DNA of 40,812 nt from Rhodocyclaceae bacterium (GCA_028687645.1 JAQTZQ010000014.1:1-40812), one strand, 5' to 3'; positions 8,384-16,871 are shown, counted from the first letter of the stretch. Notes: generated by a model from the letters alone, not told the origin. Numbers and translations are program-made.

Positions 8384-9436
8384 ATGACCCTCGTTGACAA
8401 TGTTTTCAACCGCCTGGAACCCATTCGCGGGCTTTCCGAAAGCCGCCTGCGTGAGTTGGCCAGCTTGTGCCGCCCGGAAAAATTTGCAATTGGTAGCGAT
8501 CCCTTACGGTCGACCTCCCCGAGTGGCCAATTTTTTTACCTGATCGCAGGTGAACTCAGCACCTTGCTTAGCGATGGCAGTCGTCGTGTCATGGTCGGTG
8601 GGTGCGATATGGCCAATTGGCCAATCGGTTACCAGACCGTATTGCCGGTGAGTAGCAAGGCAATTACCGAGGTTGAAATCCTGAAGGTGGATTTTGACCT
8701 GCTTGACATCATGATGACCTGGGATGAGCTCGCTTCTGCTGCCACTACCAAGCCAGTCTCTGAAAAAGCGGCCGATTGGAGCACGATGACCGGGGCTTTC
8801 AATGCGCAGGCGCTGACTTCAGGTTGCCTTGCCCGGTTGCCGCCGGCACACATTCATGAATTGCTTGCGCGTTTTGAGCGTATCAAGACCAAAAAAGGTC
8901 AGGTCATCATTCGCGATGGCGAAATTGGCGACTCCTATTATCTCATTGAGTCAGGGCGCTGCGAAGTCAGCAAATCGCTCGGCGGGGCGCAGATTGTGTT
9001 GGCGCAATTGCGTGCTGGCGATGGTTTTGGTGAGGAGGCCCTGGTTGCGGAGGTGCCGAGAAATGCCACGATTACCATGAAGACCGATGGTGTCGTCTTG
9101 CGTCTAACCAAGCCAGATTTCATTGAACTTTTACGTGCCCCTTTGTTGCATGCTATCGAGTTCGACGAAGCGGCACTCAAGGTGGCTCGCGGCGAGGCTT
9201 TATGGCTCGATATCCGTTACGCCGCCGAGTTTGCGCAGGATGGCTTGCCGGGCGCGCTTAATATTCCGCTCAACGAGATCCGCAGCGCTTTCAATCTGCT
9301 CGATAAAGACAAGGAATACATCGTCTATTGCCATAGTGGTCGGCGCAGCTCGGCGGCGGCATTTTTGTTGGCACAGTATGGACTCAAGGCTGTCTGGCTC
9401 AATGGCGGTCTTGTCGCATCACTCAAGCCGCTATGA
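8384..9436 (+). CDS. Cyclic-nucleotide-binding protein with C-terminal rhodanese domain
   Basis: This 350-residue protein is a predicted cAMP reader. Two cNMP-binding folds lie at about 15-105 and 145-255, followed by a rhodanese domain at about 265-350. The second fold has an intact phosphate-binding cassette (FGEEAL with E217, then PRNAT with R226). The first lacks both the Glu and the Arg, so it is probably structural. The rhodanese loop CHSGRRS keeps the sulfur-carrying cysteine C316. I chose the ATG one base after the phosphodiesterase stop; a longer frame exists upstream but would lie inside that gene. There is no DNA-binding domain, so this is not a CRP-type transcription factor. The stop overlaps the next start by four bases. 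Confidence 0.88.
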   Translation: MTLVDNVFNRLEPIRGLSESRLRELASLCRPEKFAIGSDPLRSTSPSGQFFYLIAGELSTLLSDGSRRVMVGGCDMANWPIGYQTVLPVSSKAITEVEILKVDFDLLDIMMTWDELASAATTKPVSEKAADWSTMTGAFNAQALTSGCLARLPPAHIHELLARFERIKTKKGQVIIRDGEIGDSYYLIESGRCEVSKSLGGAQIVLAQLRAGDGFGEEALVAEVPRNATITMKTDGVVLRLTKPDFIELLRAPLLHAIEFDEAALKVARGEALWLDIRYAAEFAQDGLPGALNIPLNEIRSAFNLLDKDKEYIVYCHSGRRSSAAAFLLAQYGLKAVWLNGGLVASLKPL

Positions 9437-11757
9437 GTGATGTCGCCAGCCGTCTGGTCTTTCTGAAGAATCTTCAGGATGTCACCAATAAGATTCATGC
9501 GACCCATAACATCGACGAAATCATGCTCGCCTTGTCGCAGGATATCTGCAACCTGTTCAATGCGGATCGCCTGACCATTTACGTCATGGGCGAAGATGGG
9601 CAGTCGGTTGTTTCCAAGGTCAAGACCGGGCTCAATTCGTTCAAGGATATCCGACTGCCGATTTCGGAACACAGTATTGCTGGCTATGTAGCGGCAAGTA
9701 AATCGGTCGTCAATGTGAGCGACGTCTACGACGAGATTGAGCTTAAGCAATACAGTCCCAACATGCGTTTTTTACGCGAGGTGGACAAGCGTACCGGATA
9801 TCGTTCCAAGCAGATGCTGGTAACGCCTGTGCTCAATGCCGAGGGTGAATTGCTGGGCGTGCTTCAACTGATTAATCACAAAACTGGCGCCCCTTTTTCT
9901 GAATATCAAATCGAGGGTGCGGGTGAGTTGGCCAAAACCTTGGCGATTGCCTTTGCCCAACGCCAGAAGGCACCGTTTGTCGTGCGCTCCAAATACGACT
10001 ATCTGATTGCCGACGGTGTGCTGGCGAGCGGTGAAATGGATCTTGCAATTCGCGCTGCGCGGCAAAAAGGTCTGGATCTCGAAGTGGTGTTGGTCAATGA
10101 ATTTTCGCTTAAGCCAGCCACCATTGGCGCTGCACTAAGCCGCTTTTTTGCTGTGCCCTATGAGCCTTTTCGCGCCGAGCGACTGAAGCCGGTGGAGCTT
10201 TTGCGTAATATCAAGCGGGAATATGTGGATGAAAGTTCATGGCTCCCGCTTGAGGAAACGCAAGAAGGTTTGGTACTGATGACGCCTGACCCGGAACGAC
10301 TGCGCAATTCGCGCATCGTCAATAATATTTTTCCCAAGGCAAAAATCACCTACCGGGTCACGACCCTGCGCGAATTCACTGCTACGGTCGACCAGTTTTT
10401 TGGTGCCATTTCTGACCTTGGTTCGGTCAACGATTTGTTGTCGGACATGAAGGAAAGCGAGGATGGCGCCGAGGTTACTGACGAAGTCAGCGCTGAGTCG
10501 GATAACGAGTTGGTGCGCTTGGTCAATAAAATTATTGTCGAGGCTTACCAGCAAGGCGCTTCGGATATTCATATCGAGCCGCGTCCGGGCAAGGACAAAA
10601 CCATCATCCGCTTTCGCAAGGACGGTTCGCTGGTTAATTACATTGAGATTCCTGCCGCTTATCGCTCATCGCTGATCACCCGAATCAAGATCATGTGCGA
10701 TCTCGATATTTCGGAAAAGCGCCGTCCGCAGGATGGCAAGATCAAGTTCAAGAAATACGGCCCGCTGGATATTGAATTGCGCGTCGCCACCATTCCGACG
10801 GCTGGCGGTGTTGAAGATGTGGTGATGCGGATTTTGGCGGCTGGAGAGCCGATCAAGCTTGATCAGCTCGGCTTGGCGCCACGTAACCATGAAAACCTGA
10901 TTAAGTGCGTTGAAAAGCCCTACGGCCTGTTCTTCGTGTGCGGCCCGACCGGTTCAGGAAAAACCACCACGCTGCACTCGGTGCTTGGTTACTTGAATCG
11001 TCCAGAGACCAAAATCTGGACCGCTGAAGATCCGGTTGAGATCACCCAAAAAGGCTTGCGCCAGGTGCAGGTTAACAAAAAGGCTGGCCTCGATTTTGCG
11101 ACAGTGATGAAGGCCTTTTTGCGCGCCGATCCTGACATCATCATGGTTGGCGAAATGCGCGACCCGGAAACGACGGGTATCGGTATCGAAGCCTCGCTCA
11201 CCGGCCACCTGGTTTTTGCGACGCTGCACACCAATTCAGCGACTGAATCCATCATCCGTCTGCTCGACATGGGCATGGACCCCTTCAATTTTGCTGATGC
11301 GCTGTTGGGGATTCTGGCGCAGCGCCTGGGCAAGCGCCTGTGTAAGGAATGCAAGGTTGCCTATGAGCCCAGCGCTGATGAAATCAAGCAACTACTCCAC
11401 GAATACAGCGAAGAGCTGACCAATACAAATGCCTGGAAAAATAACCCGCAAGGGTCTCTGGAGGCGATTCAGCAGGAATGGCTGAGTCGCTACGCCAAAA
11501 ACGGAAAATTTACCCTCTATCGCGCCAAAGGCTGCCCGACTTGCAGCGATAGCGGTTACAAAGGCCGGGTCGGTCTGCATGAATTGCTGGTTGGTACAGA
11601 TCCGGTCAAAAAGCTGATTCAGGAGAAAGCGCGGGTGGCGGAAATTCTCGCCTGCGCCCTCAATGAAGGGATGCGTACCCTGAAAATGGATGGCATCGAG
11701 AAAGTGATGCAAGGCATTACCGATATCAAACAAGTGCGTGCAGTTTGCATTAAATAG
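9433..11757 (+). CDS. GAF-domain GspE/PulE-type secretion or pilus ATPase
   Basis: This 774-residue ATPase is related to the type II secretion and type IV pilus assembly motors. It has an N-terminal GAF sensor domain (about 15-180), then a T2SSE_N/MshEN-like domain (about 190-340) and the catalytic region (about 360-774). The Walker A motif GPTGSGKT has K510. The Walker B region DPDIIMVGEMRD spans D566 to E574. The zinc-binding pairs are C637/C640 and C701/C704. The GAF domain has a TGYRS...GVLQLIN stretch of the type seen in cyclic-nucleotide-binding GAF domains. The two RLG-type c-di-GMP contact motifs of MshEN domains are not recognisable. No secretin, pseudopilin or inner-membrane platform gene lies nearby, so its partner machine is encoded elsewhere or it has a regulatory role. 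Confidence 0.9.
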   Translation: MSDVASRLVFLKNLQDVTNKIHATHNIDEIMLALSQDICNLFNADRLTIYVMGEDGQSVVSKVKTGLNSFKDIRLPISEHSIAGYVAASKSVVNVSDVYDEIELKQYSPNMRFLREVDKRTGYRSKQMLVTPVLNAEGELLGVLQLINHKTGAPFSEYQIEGAGELAKTLAIAFAQRQKAPFVVRSKYDYLIADGVLASGEMDLAIRAARQKGLDLEVVLVNEFSLKPATIGAALSRFFAVPYEPFRAERLKPVELLRNIKREYVDESSWLPLEETQEGLVLMTPDPERLRNSRIVNNIFPKAKITYRVTTLREFTATVDQFFGAISDLGSVNDLLSDMKESEDGAEVTDEVSAESDNELVRLVNKIIVEAYQQGASDIHIEPRPGKDKTIIRFRKDGSLVNYIEIPAAYRSSLITRIKIMCDLDISEKRRPQDGKIKFKKYGPLDIELRVATIPTAGGVEDVVMRILAAGEPIKLDQLGLAPRNHENLIKCVEKPYGLFFVCGPTGSGKTTTLHSVLGYLNRPETKIWTAEDPVEITQKGLRQVQVNKKAGLDFATVMKAFLRADPDIIMVGEMRDPETTGIGIEASLTGHLVFATLHTNSATESIIRLLDMGMDPFNFADALLGILAQRLGKRLCKECKVAYEPSADEIKQLLHEYSEELTNTNAWKNNPQGSLEAIQQEWLSRYAKNGKFTLYRAKGCPTCSDSGYKGRVGLHELLVGTDPVKKLIQEKARVAEILACALNEGMRTLKMDGIEKVMQGITDIKQVRAVCIK

Positions 11758-11765
11758 GAGTGACC

Positions 11766-13349
11766 ATGGAAACGCCGGACGATCTTTTTCAGCGCCTCGA
11801 ACAACTCAACGATATCGGTGCGTCGCTATCCAATGAGCGCAATCTGGACCGCCTGCTGGAAAAAATTCTTATGGCCGCCAAAACGATTACGCGGGCTGAT
11901 GGCGGGACGCTCTATCTGGTTTCCGATGACCGGCAGCGCTTGCATTTTCAGATTGTGCGCACCGATTCGCTCAATATTGCCTTTGGCGGTACCAGCGGCC
12001 AGCCGGTTTCTGGCAAGTTTCCGGATCTGCTGCTATTCAAACCCGATGGCGAACCTAACACCACCATGGTTGCGGTCGACGCCGTTATTGGCAAGAAAAC
12101 CATCAACATTGCCGACGCCTACTGCGCCGAAGGCTTTGACTTTTCCGGTACGCGCAAATTTGATGAGCGCACCGGTTATCGCTCGCAGTCCTTTCTTACC
12201 GTGCCGATGCAAAATCACGAAGGCGAAATTATCGGCGTTCTGCAACTGATCAACGCGCAGGCGGGCGATGGACAGGTTGAGGCATTCACCCGGGCTGACC
12301 AGCAGCTTGCCGAATCGCTCGCCTCGCAAGCCGCCATTGCCTTGACCAACCGTCAACTGGTGGCGCAGCTTGAGGAACTGTTCGAGTCCTTCATTAAAAT
12401 GATCAACTCGGCAATTGACGAAAAATCCCCTTATACCGGCGGCCATTGCCAGCGCGTGCCTGAACTGACGATGATGTTGGCTGAGGCGGTGAACGCCACC
12501 ACGGAAGGGCCGCTCGCTGACTTTCAGCTGACGGAAAAAGATCGTTACGAATTACGTATTGCGTCATTGATGCACGACTGCGGCAAAGTCACGACGCCGG
12601 TTCATGTGGTCGATAAGGCAACCAAGCTGCAAACGATTTACGATCGGATTCACATTGTTGATACCCGTTTCGAGGTACTCAAGCGGGATGCAGAAGTGCG
12701 CTTGTGGCAGAAAATTGCGCAAGGTGCCGAACGGGTGGTGGCTGAAAATGAATTTGCCACCTTCTGTCAGCAATGTGATGCTGATCGGGATTTTCTGCGT
12801 AAAGCCAATGTCGGTGGCGAACGGATGCGCGACGAAGATATTGAGCGCGTCAAACAGATCGGCCAGCAATACCGTTGGCGTAATGTGGACGGTGAGGATG
12901 CGCCGTTCCTGACCGAGAATGAACTTGAAAACCTGACTATTCGCGCTGGCACGCTGACTGGCCCGGAGCGCCAGATTATCAATCACCACATCGTGGCGAC
13001 GATCAAAATGCTGGAACAACTACCGTGGCCCAAACATCTCAAAAATGTCCCTGAATACGCGGGCGGACATCACGAGCGCATGGACGGCAAGGGCTACCCG
13101 AAAGGGCTGAAACGCGAAGAGATGAGCTGGCAGGCGCGGATGATGGGCATTTCTGATATTTTTGAGGCGCTGACGGCGAAAGATCGTCCCTATAAAGATG
13201 GGATGAAGTTATCGCAAGCGCTCGGCATTCTTGAAAATTTCAAAAAAAACGGCCACATCGATCCGGATTTGCATGCGATTTTTGTCAAATCAGAGGTTTA
13301 CCGCGACTACGCGGCCCAATTCCTCGGGCCGCAGCAAATCGATTGTTGA
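11766..13349 (+). CDS. GAF-HD-GYP domain protein, predicted c-di-GMP phosphodiesterase
   Basis: This 527-residue soluble protein has an N-terminal GAF domain (about 10-200) and an HD-GYP domain (about 210-510). Catalytic motifs are present: HDCGK (H270, D271), NHH, and HHERMDGKGYPKGL (H435, H436, GYP at 443-445). HD-GYP proteins hydrolyse c-di-GMP, usually to GMP. About 100 extra residues lie between HDCGK and HHE compared with the compact HD-GYP core. The GAF domain shares the TGYRS...GVLQLIN signature with the GAF of the preceding ATPase, which suggests a common ligand. A GTG two codons upstream is possible, but the ATG at 11766 is preferred because AGGAG ends five bases before it. It ends the cluster, three bases from the convergent pgm gene. 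Confidence 0.9.
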   Translation: METPDDLFQRLEQLNDIGASLSNERNLDRLLEKILMAAKTITRADGGTLYLVSDDRQRLHFQIVRTDSLNIAFGGTSGQPVSGKFPDLLLFKPDGEPNTTMVAVDAVIGKKTINIADAYCAEGFDFSGTRKFDERTGYRSQSFLTVPMQNHEGEIIGVLQLINAQAGDGQVEAFTRADQQLAESLASQAAIALTNRQLVAQLEELFESFIKMINSAIDEKSPYTGGHCQRVPELTMMLAEAVNATTEGPLADFQLTEKDRYELRIASLMHDCGKVTTPVHVVDKATKLQTIYDRIHIVDTRFEVLKRDAEVRLWQKIAQGAERVVAENEFATFCQQCDADRDFLRKANVGGERMRDEDIERVKQIGQQYRWRNVDGEDAPFLTENELENLTIRAGTLTGPERQIINHHIVATIKMLEQLPWPKHLKNVPEYAGGHHERMDGKGYPKGLKREEMSWQARMMGISDIFEALTAKDRPYKDGMKLSQALGILENFKKNGHIDPDLHAIFVKSEVYRDYAAQFLGPQQIDC

Positions 13350-13352
13350 AGA

Positions 13353-14987
13353 TTATTCCAGCGCTTTGCTAACCATTGCCTGCGCCTCTTCAAGCAGCGT
13401 TTGCAGGTGCTCGGCGCTGACCAAGCTTTCGCCGTAGAGTTTGTACACCGCCTCCGTGCCCGATGGGCGGGCGGCGAACCAGCCGTTTTCACTGACGATT
13501 TTGAGCCCGCCAATATCGGCATTGTTGCCGGGGGCGCGGGTCAGGGCGGCGAGGATTTTGGCGCCGGCGAGATGGGTGGTGGTGATTTTGTCGGGCGACA
13601 ATTTTTTGAATGCGGCTTTTTGCTCGGCGCTGAGGGCTGAGTCGATCCGGCGGTAGTAGGAAACGCCGTGCCGGGCGGTGATTTCGTTGTAGTAATGGCC
13701 GGGCTCGCGTCCGGTGATGGCGGTGATTTCAGCGGCGAGCAGGCCGAGGATGATGCCGTCCTTGTCGGTTGTCCAACTTTGGCCGTTACGTTGCAGGAAG
13801 CTGGCGCCGGCGCTTTCTTCACCACCAAAACAGAGATCGCCGCTGAGCAGGCCGTCGGCAAACCATTTGAAACCGACCGGCACTTCATAGACTTCACGGC
13901 CAAGTTCGCCAACAACGGCGTTGATCAGGCTGCTGGAAACCAGCGTTTTGCCGACTTTGGCCTGTTGCGGCCATGCCGGGCGATGGGTGAGTAAATAATG
14001 GATGGCGACGCACAAGTAGTGATTGGGGTTGAGCAGGCCGGCTTGCGGCGTGACTATGCCGTGACGGTCGACGTCGGCATCGTTGCCCCAGGCGATGTCG
14101 AAGCGGTCTTTGAGGCCGACCAGATTGGCCATGGCATTGCGGCTGGAGCAGTCCATGCGAATTTTGCCGTCGTGGTCGAGCGACATGAAGGCAAAACGCG
14201 GGTCGACCGTGGGATTGACGACTTCGAGTTGCAGACCGTAATGAGCGGCGATTTTGTCCCAGTAGGCGACTGCCGCGCCACCCATTGGATCAACGCCAAT
14301 CTTCAAGCCGGCGCGGGCAATGGCGGCCATGTCGATGACTTGGTCAAGCTCGGCGATGTAGGGGGCGGCAAAGTCAATGCGCTGGATGCACTGGTGCTGG
14401 CTGGCTTCTTCAGGCGAGAGCCGGCGGGCGTCACGGTTGCCATCGGCCAGCAGTTGGTTGGCGCGATCTTCGATCCAGCCGGTCACATCGGTGTCCGCCG
14501 GGCCGCCGCCGGGCGGGTTGTATTTGATGCCGCCGTCTTGCGGCGGATTGTGCGACGGGGTGATCAGGATGCCGTCAGCGAGCGCCTGCGGGTGTTGCCG
14601 GTTGTGGCGAATGATGGCGCGCGAAATGACCGGGGTGGGGGTGTAGCCGTCGTTTTCCTGAATCTGGGTGAAGATGCCATTGGCGGCAAGGACTTCGATG
14701 GCATTGAGCTCAGCCGGTGCCGAGAGCGCGTGGGTGTCTTTGCCGAGAAATAAGGGGCCGCTGATGCCGGCTTTTTGACGGTAATCGGCAATGGCCTGGA
14801 CGATGGCGAGGATGTGGGCTTGGTTGAAGCTGCCCTTGAAGGCATTGCCCCGGTGGCCGCTGGTGCCAAAGCTGACTTTTTGGGCAGGATTAGCGGGGTC
14901 GGGCTGGTTTTTGTAAGCCGCCAGCAGTTGCGGGAGATCAATGAGATCGCTGGCTTGAGCCGGCTGGCCGGCGCGGGGATGGGTCAT
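13353..14987 (-). CDS. pgm: Phosphoglucomutase (alpha-D-glucose phosphate-specific)
   Basis: This 544-residue enzyme interconverts glucose 1-phosphate and glucose 6-phosphate, linking glycolysis to glycogen and surface-sugar synthesis. It resembles E. coli Pgm along its whole length: RAGQPAQ near the start, FGTSGHRG at 40-47, the phosphoserine loop TPSHNPP (S145), the metal loop with several aspartates (GNDADVDRHG), sugar-binding GEESAG and phosphate-binding ARPSGTE at the end. The ATG at 14987 is chosen because GGAG lies six bases upstream and it aligns with the E. coli start; a TTG four codons earlier is rejected. It ends three bases from the convergent HD-GYP gene, and mutL lies upstream on the same strand. 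Confidence 0.95.
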   Translation of the reverse strand: MTHPRAGQPAQASDLIDLPQLLAAYKNQPDPANPAQKVSFGTSGHRGNAFKGSFNQAHILAIVQAIADYRQKAGISGPLFLGKDTHALSAPAELNAIEVLAANGIFTQIQENDGYTPTPVISRAIIRHNRQHPQALADGILITPSHNPPQDGGIKYNPPGGGPADTDVTGWIEDRANQLLADGNRDARRLSPEEASQHQCIQRIDFAAPYIAELDQVIDMAAIARAGLKIGVDPMGGAAVAYWDKIAAHYGLQLEVVNPTVDPRFAFMSLDHDGKIRMDCSSRNAMANLVGLKDRFDIAWGNDADVDRHGIVTPQAGLLNPNHYLCVAIHYLLTHRPAWPQQAKVGKTLVSSSLINAVVGELGREVYEVPVGFKWFADGLLSGDLCFGGEESAGASFLQRNGQSWTTDKDGIILGLLAAEITAITGREPGHYYNEITARHGVSYYRRIDSALSAEQKAAFKKLSPDKITTTHLAGAKILAALTRAPGNNADIGGLKIVSENGWFAARPSGTEAVYKLYGESLVSAEHLQTLLEEAQAMVSKALE

Positions 14988-15043
14988 GTGTGGCTCCAAA
15001 AGCTTGAAAGTTAATGAGCACTAATATACGCCGGTGCTGTGAT

Positions 15044-16828
15044 CTATTGTCCGCGCAGAAAGAGTTTGTCCAGTTCGCTGAGCGGCAACTCGGTCCAGGT
15101 TGGGCGGCCGTGGTTGCATTGGCCGGCGCGCTCGGTTTCTTCCATTTGACGCAGCAGGGCGTTCATTTCCGGCAAGCTGAGTTGGCGGCGGGCGCGGACG
15201 GCGCCGTGGCAGGCCATGGTGGCGAGGAGTTCGTTACGGCGGGCGGTGACCAGTTGGGTGATGCCGTGTTCGCGTAATTCAGCGATCAGTGCGCGGGCGA
15301 GGGCGGTCGGGTCGCCGGATTGGAGCAGGGCCGGCAGGCTGCGCACGCCGAGTTGATTGGGGCCGAGCGGGGCGATCTGGAAGCCGAGATCGGCGAGGGC
15401 TTCGCTGTTTTCTTCGACGGCGGCTATATCGAGCGCATCGGCGGCAAAAACGGCGGGAATCAGCAGGGCCTGGGTGGCGATCTGGCATTGGTCGAGGGCG
15501 GTTTTGAGTTTTTCGTAGAGGATGCGCTCATGCGCTGCGTGCATGTCGACGAGCACCAGTCCGCGTGCATTCTGGGCCAGAACGTAGATGCCGTGCAGTT
15601 GGGCGATGGCGTAGCCGAGGGGCGGTGCATCGCTGCTTTCGTGGCTGGTAAATTGGCTGTTGCTTGAGGTGGGAGCGGGGGCATCAAGGTTTTGTGCGGC
15701 GCGGGCGAAGGCCAAATAAGCAGCCGCTGCGGGTTCGGCAACGCCTAGCGAGCTTTGGTGGCGCAGCGTTGGTGCGTAATCAGCGGCGGGATAAAAATTT
15801 GCCGTGTTTTCGCGGTTGACCGTAACACTTTCAAAACTGGACGGCCCACGGTTGTCAGCCAGCGTGCGCTGAAGGGCGTGGAAGATGAATTGGTGCATGG
15901 CGCGCGAATCGCGAAAACGCACCTCGGTTTTGGCCGGGTGCACGTTGACGTCAACCAGCGCCGGATCGATGCTGATGAACAAGCAAACTGCCGGTTGGCG
16001 GCTGCCGTGCAGCACATCACGATAAGCTTCGCGCAGGGCATGGCTGATCACTTTGTCGCGCACGAAGCGGCCATTGACGAAAATATATTGGCCATCCTTA
16101 GCCTCGCTGGCATGCGTCGGGTCGATGGCAAAACCGCCCAGGTTCAAGGGCCCGGCTGTGGTTTCGATGCGCCGGGCGGCAGCGAGAAAATCATCGCCCA
16201 AAATATCGGCAATGCGCCGTGCGCTATCGGCGGGGGCGAGTTGCAGCAGGTTGCGGCCATTGTGTGTCAGGCTGATGGCGACGTCGGGACGCGTCAGCGC
16301 CAGGCGTTTGACGGCATCGGCGCAATGGGCGTATTCAGTGCCTTCGGCCTTGAGAAATTTGCGTCGGGCCGGGGTGTTGTAATACAGGTCGCGCATTTCA
16401 ACCACGCTGCCGGCCATCAGCGCGGCGGGTTCTGGCTCGGCATGGGTTTCGGCTTTGAGCTTCCAGGCCTGACTGGCACCGCGTTCGCGGCTGGCGATGC
16501 TGAGCCGCGCCACCGAGGCCACCGAGGCCAGCGCTTCGCCACGAAAACCCAAAGAGCTGACGTGTTCCAGATCATCCAGCGAGCCGATTTTTGAGGTGGC
16601 GTGGCGGGTCAGCGCGAGCGCCAGTTGCTCTTTGGCGATACCGCAGCCGTCATCGGTGATGCGGATCAGTTTGACGCCGCCCTCTTCGAGATGCACCTGA
16701 ATCGCCTTGCTGCCAGCATCGAGGCTGTTTTCCAGCAATTCCTTGAGCACCGAGGCGGGTCTTTCAACGACTTCGCCAGCGGCAATCTGGCTGATCAACA
16801 GGTCGGGGAGGCGGGCGATGGTCGGCAT
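15044..16828 (-). CDS. mutL: DNA mismatch repair protein MutL (endonuclease type)
   Basis: This 594-residue protein couples mismatch recognition by MutS to strand removal. The N-terminal GHKL ATPase motifs are clear: LLENSLDAGS, DDGCGI and GFRGEAL. The C-terminal domain keeps endonuclease features: DMHAAHERILYE at residues 428-439 fits the DQHAx2Ex4E metal motif with Met in place of Gln, and ACHGA and CNHGRP motifs follow. This implies that the protein nicks DNA itself and that the organism does not rely on MutH. It is transcribed away from dedA. The gap between the two starts is only 43 bases and contains a TTATAA core readable as a -10 box in both directions. Confidence 0.95.
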   Translation of the reverse strand: MPTIARLPDLLISQIAAGEVVERPASVLKELLENSLDAGSKAIQVHLEEGGVKLIRITDDGCGIAKEQLALALTRHATSKIGSLDDLEHVSSLGFRGEALASVASVARLSIASRERGASQAWKLKAETHAEPEPAALMAGSVVEMRDLYYNTPARRKFLKAEGTEYAHCADAVKRLALTRPDVAISLTHNGRNLLQLAPADSARRIADILGDDFLAAARRIETTAGPLNLGGFAIDPTHASEAKDGQYIFVNGRFVRDKVISHALREAYRDVLHGSRQPAVCLFISIDPALVDVNVHPAKTEVRFRDSRAMHQFIFHALQRTLADNRGPSSFESVTVNRENTANFYPAADYAPTLRHQSSLGVAEPAAAAYLAFARAAQNLDAPAPTSSNSQFTSHESSDAPPLGYAIAQLHGIYVLAQNARGLVLVDMHAAHERILYEKLKTALDQCQIATQALLIPAVFAADALDIAAVEENSEALADLGFQIAPLGPNQLGVRSLPALLQSGDPTALARALIAELREHGITQLVTARRNELLATMACHGAVRARRQLSLPEMNALLRQMEETERAGQCNHGRPTWTELPLSELDKLFLRGQ

Positions 16829-16834
16829 GGGCAG

Positions 16835-16842
16835 ATTATAAT
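16835..16842. promoter_or_regulatory. Shared TATAAT core between mutL and dedA
   Basis: The 43-base divergent gap contains ATTATAAT. Read on the plus strand it gives a perfect TATAAT at 16837-16842, about 30 bases before the dedA GTG. Read on the minus strand it gives TATAAT at 16840-16835, only seven bases before the mutL ATG, which would make a nearly leaderless message. No good -35 box is seen at 17 bases in the dedA direction. The assignment is tentative. Confidence 0.35.
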
Positions 16843-16871
16843 GCGGCCTCTCTTAGCGCTCTGGCCGTTCC

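Noticed and set aside
13998-14753. 251-residue plus-strand frame opposite pgm
   Set aside because: It is antisense to conserved pgm motifs and looks like a Gly/Val/Ala-rich shadow frame.
14988-14999. TTG start four codons upstream of the pgm ATG
   Set aside because: The GGAG there is better used as ribosome site for the ATG at 14987, which also matches the E. coli start.
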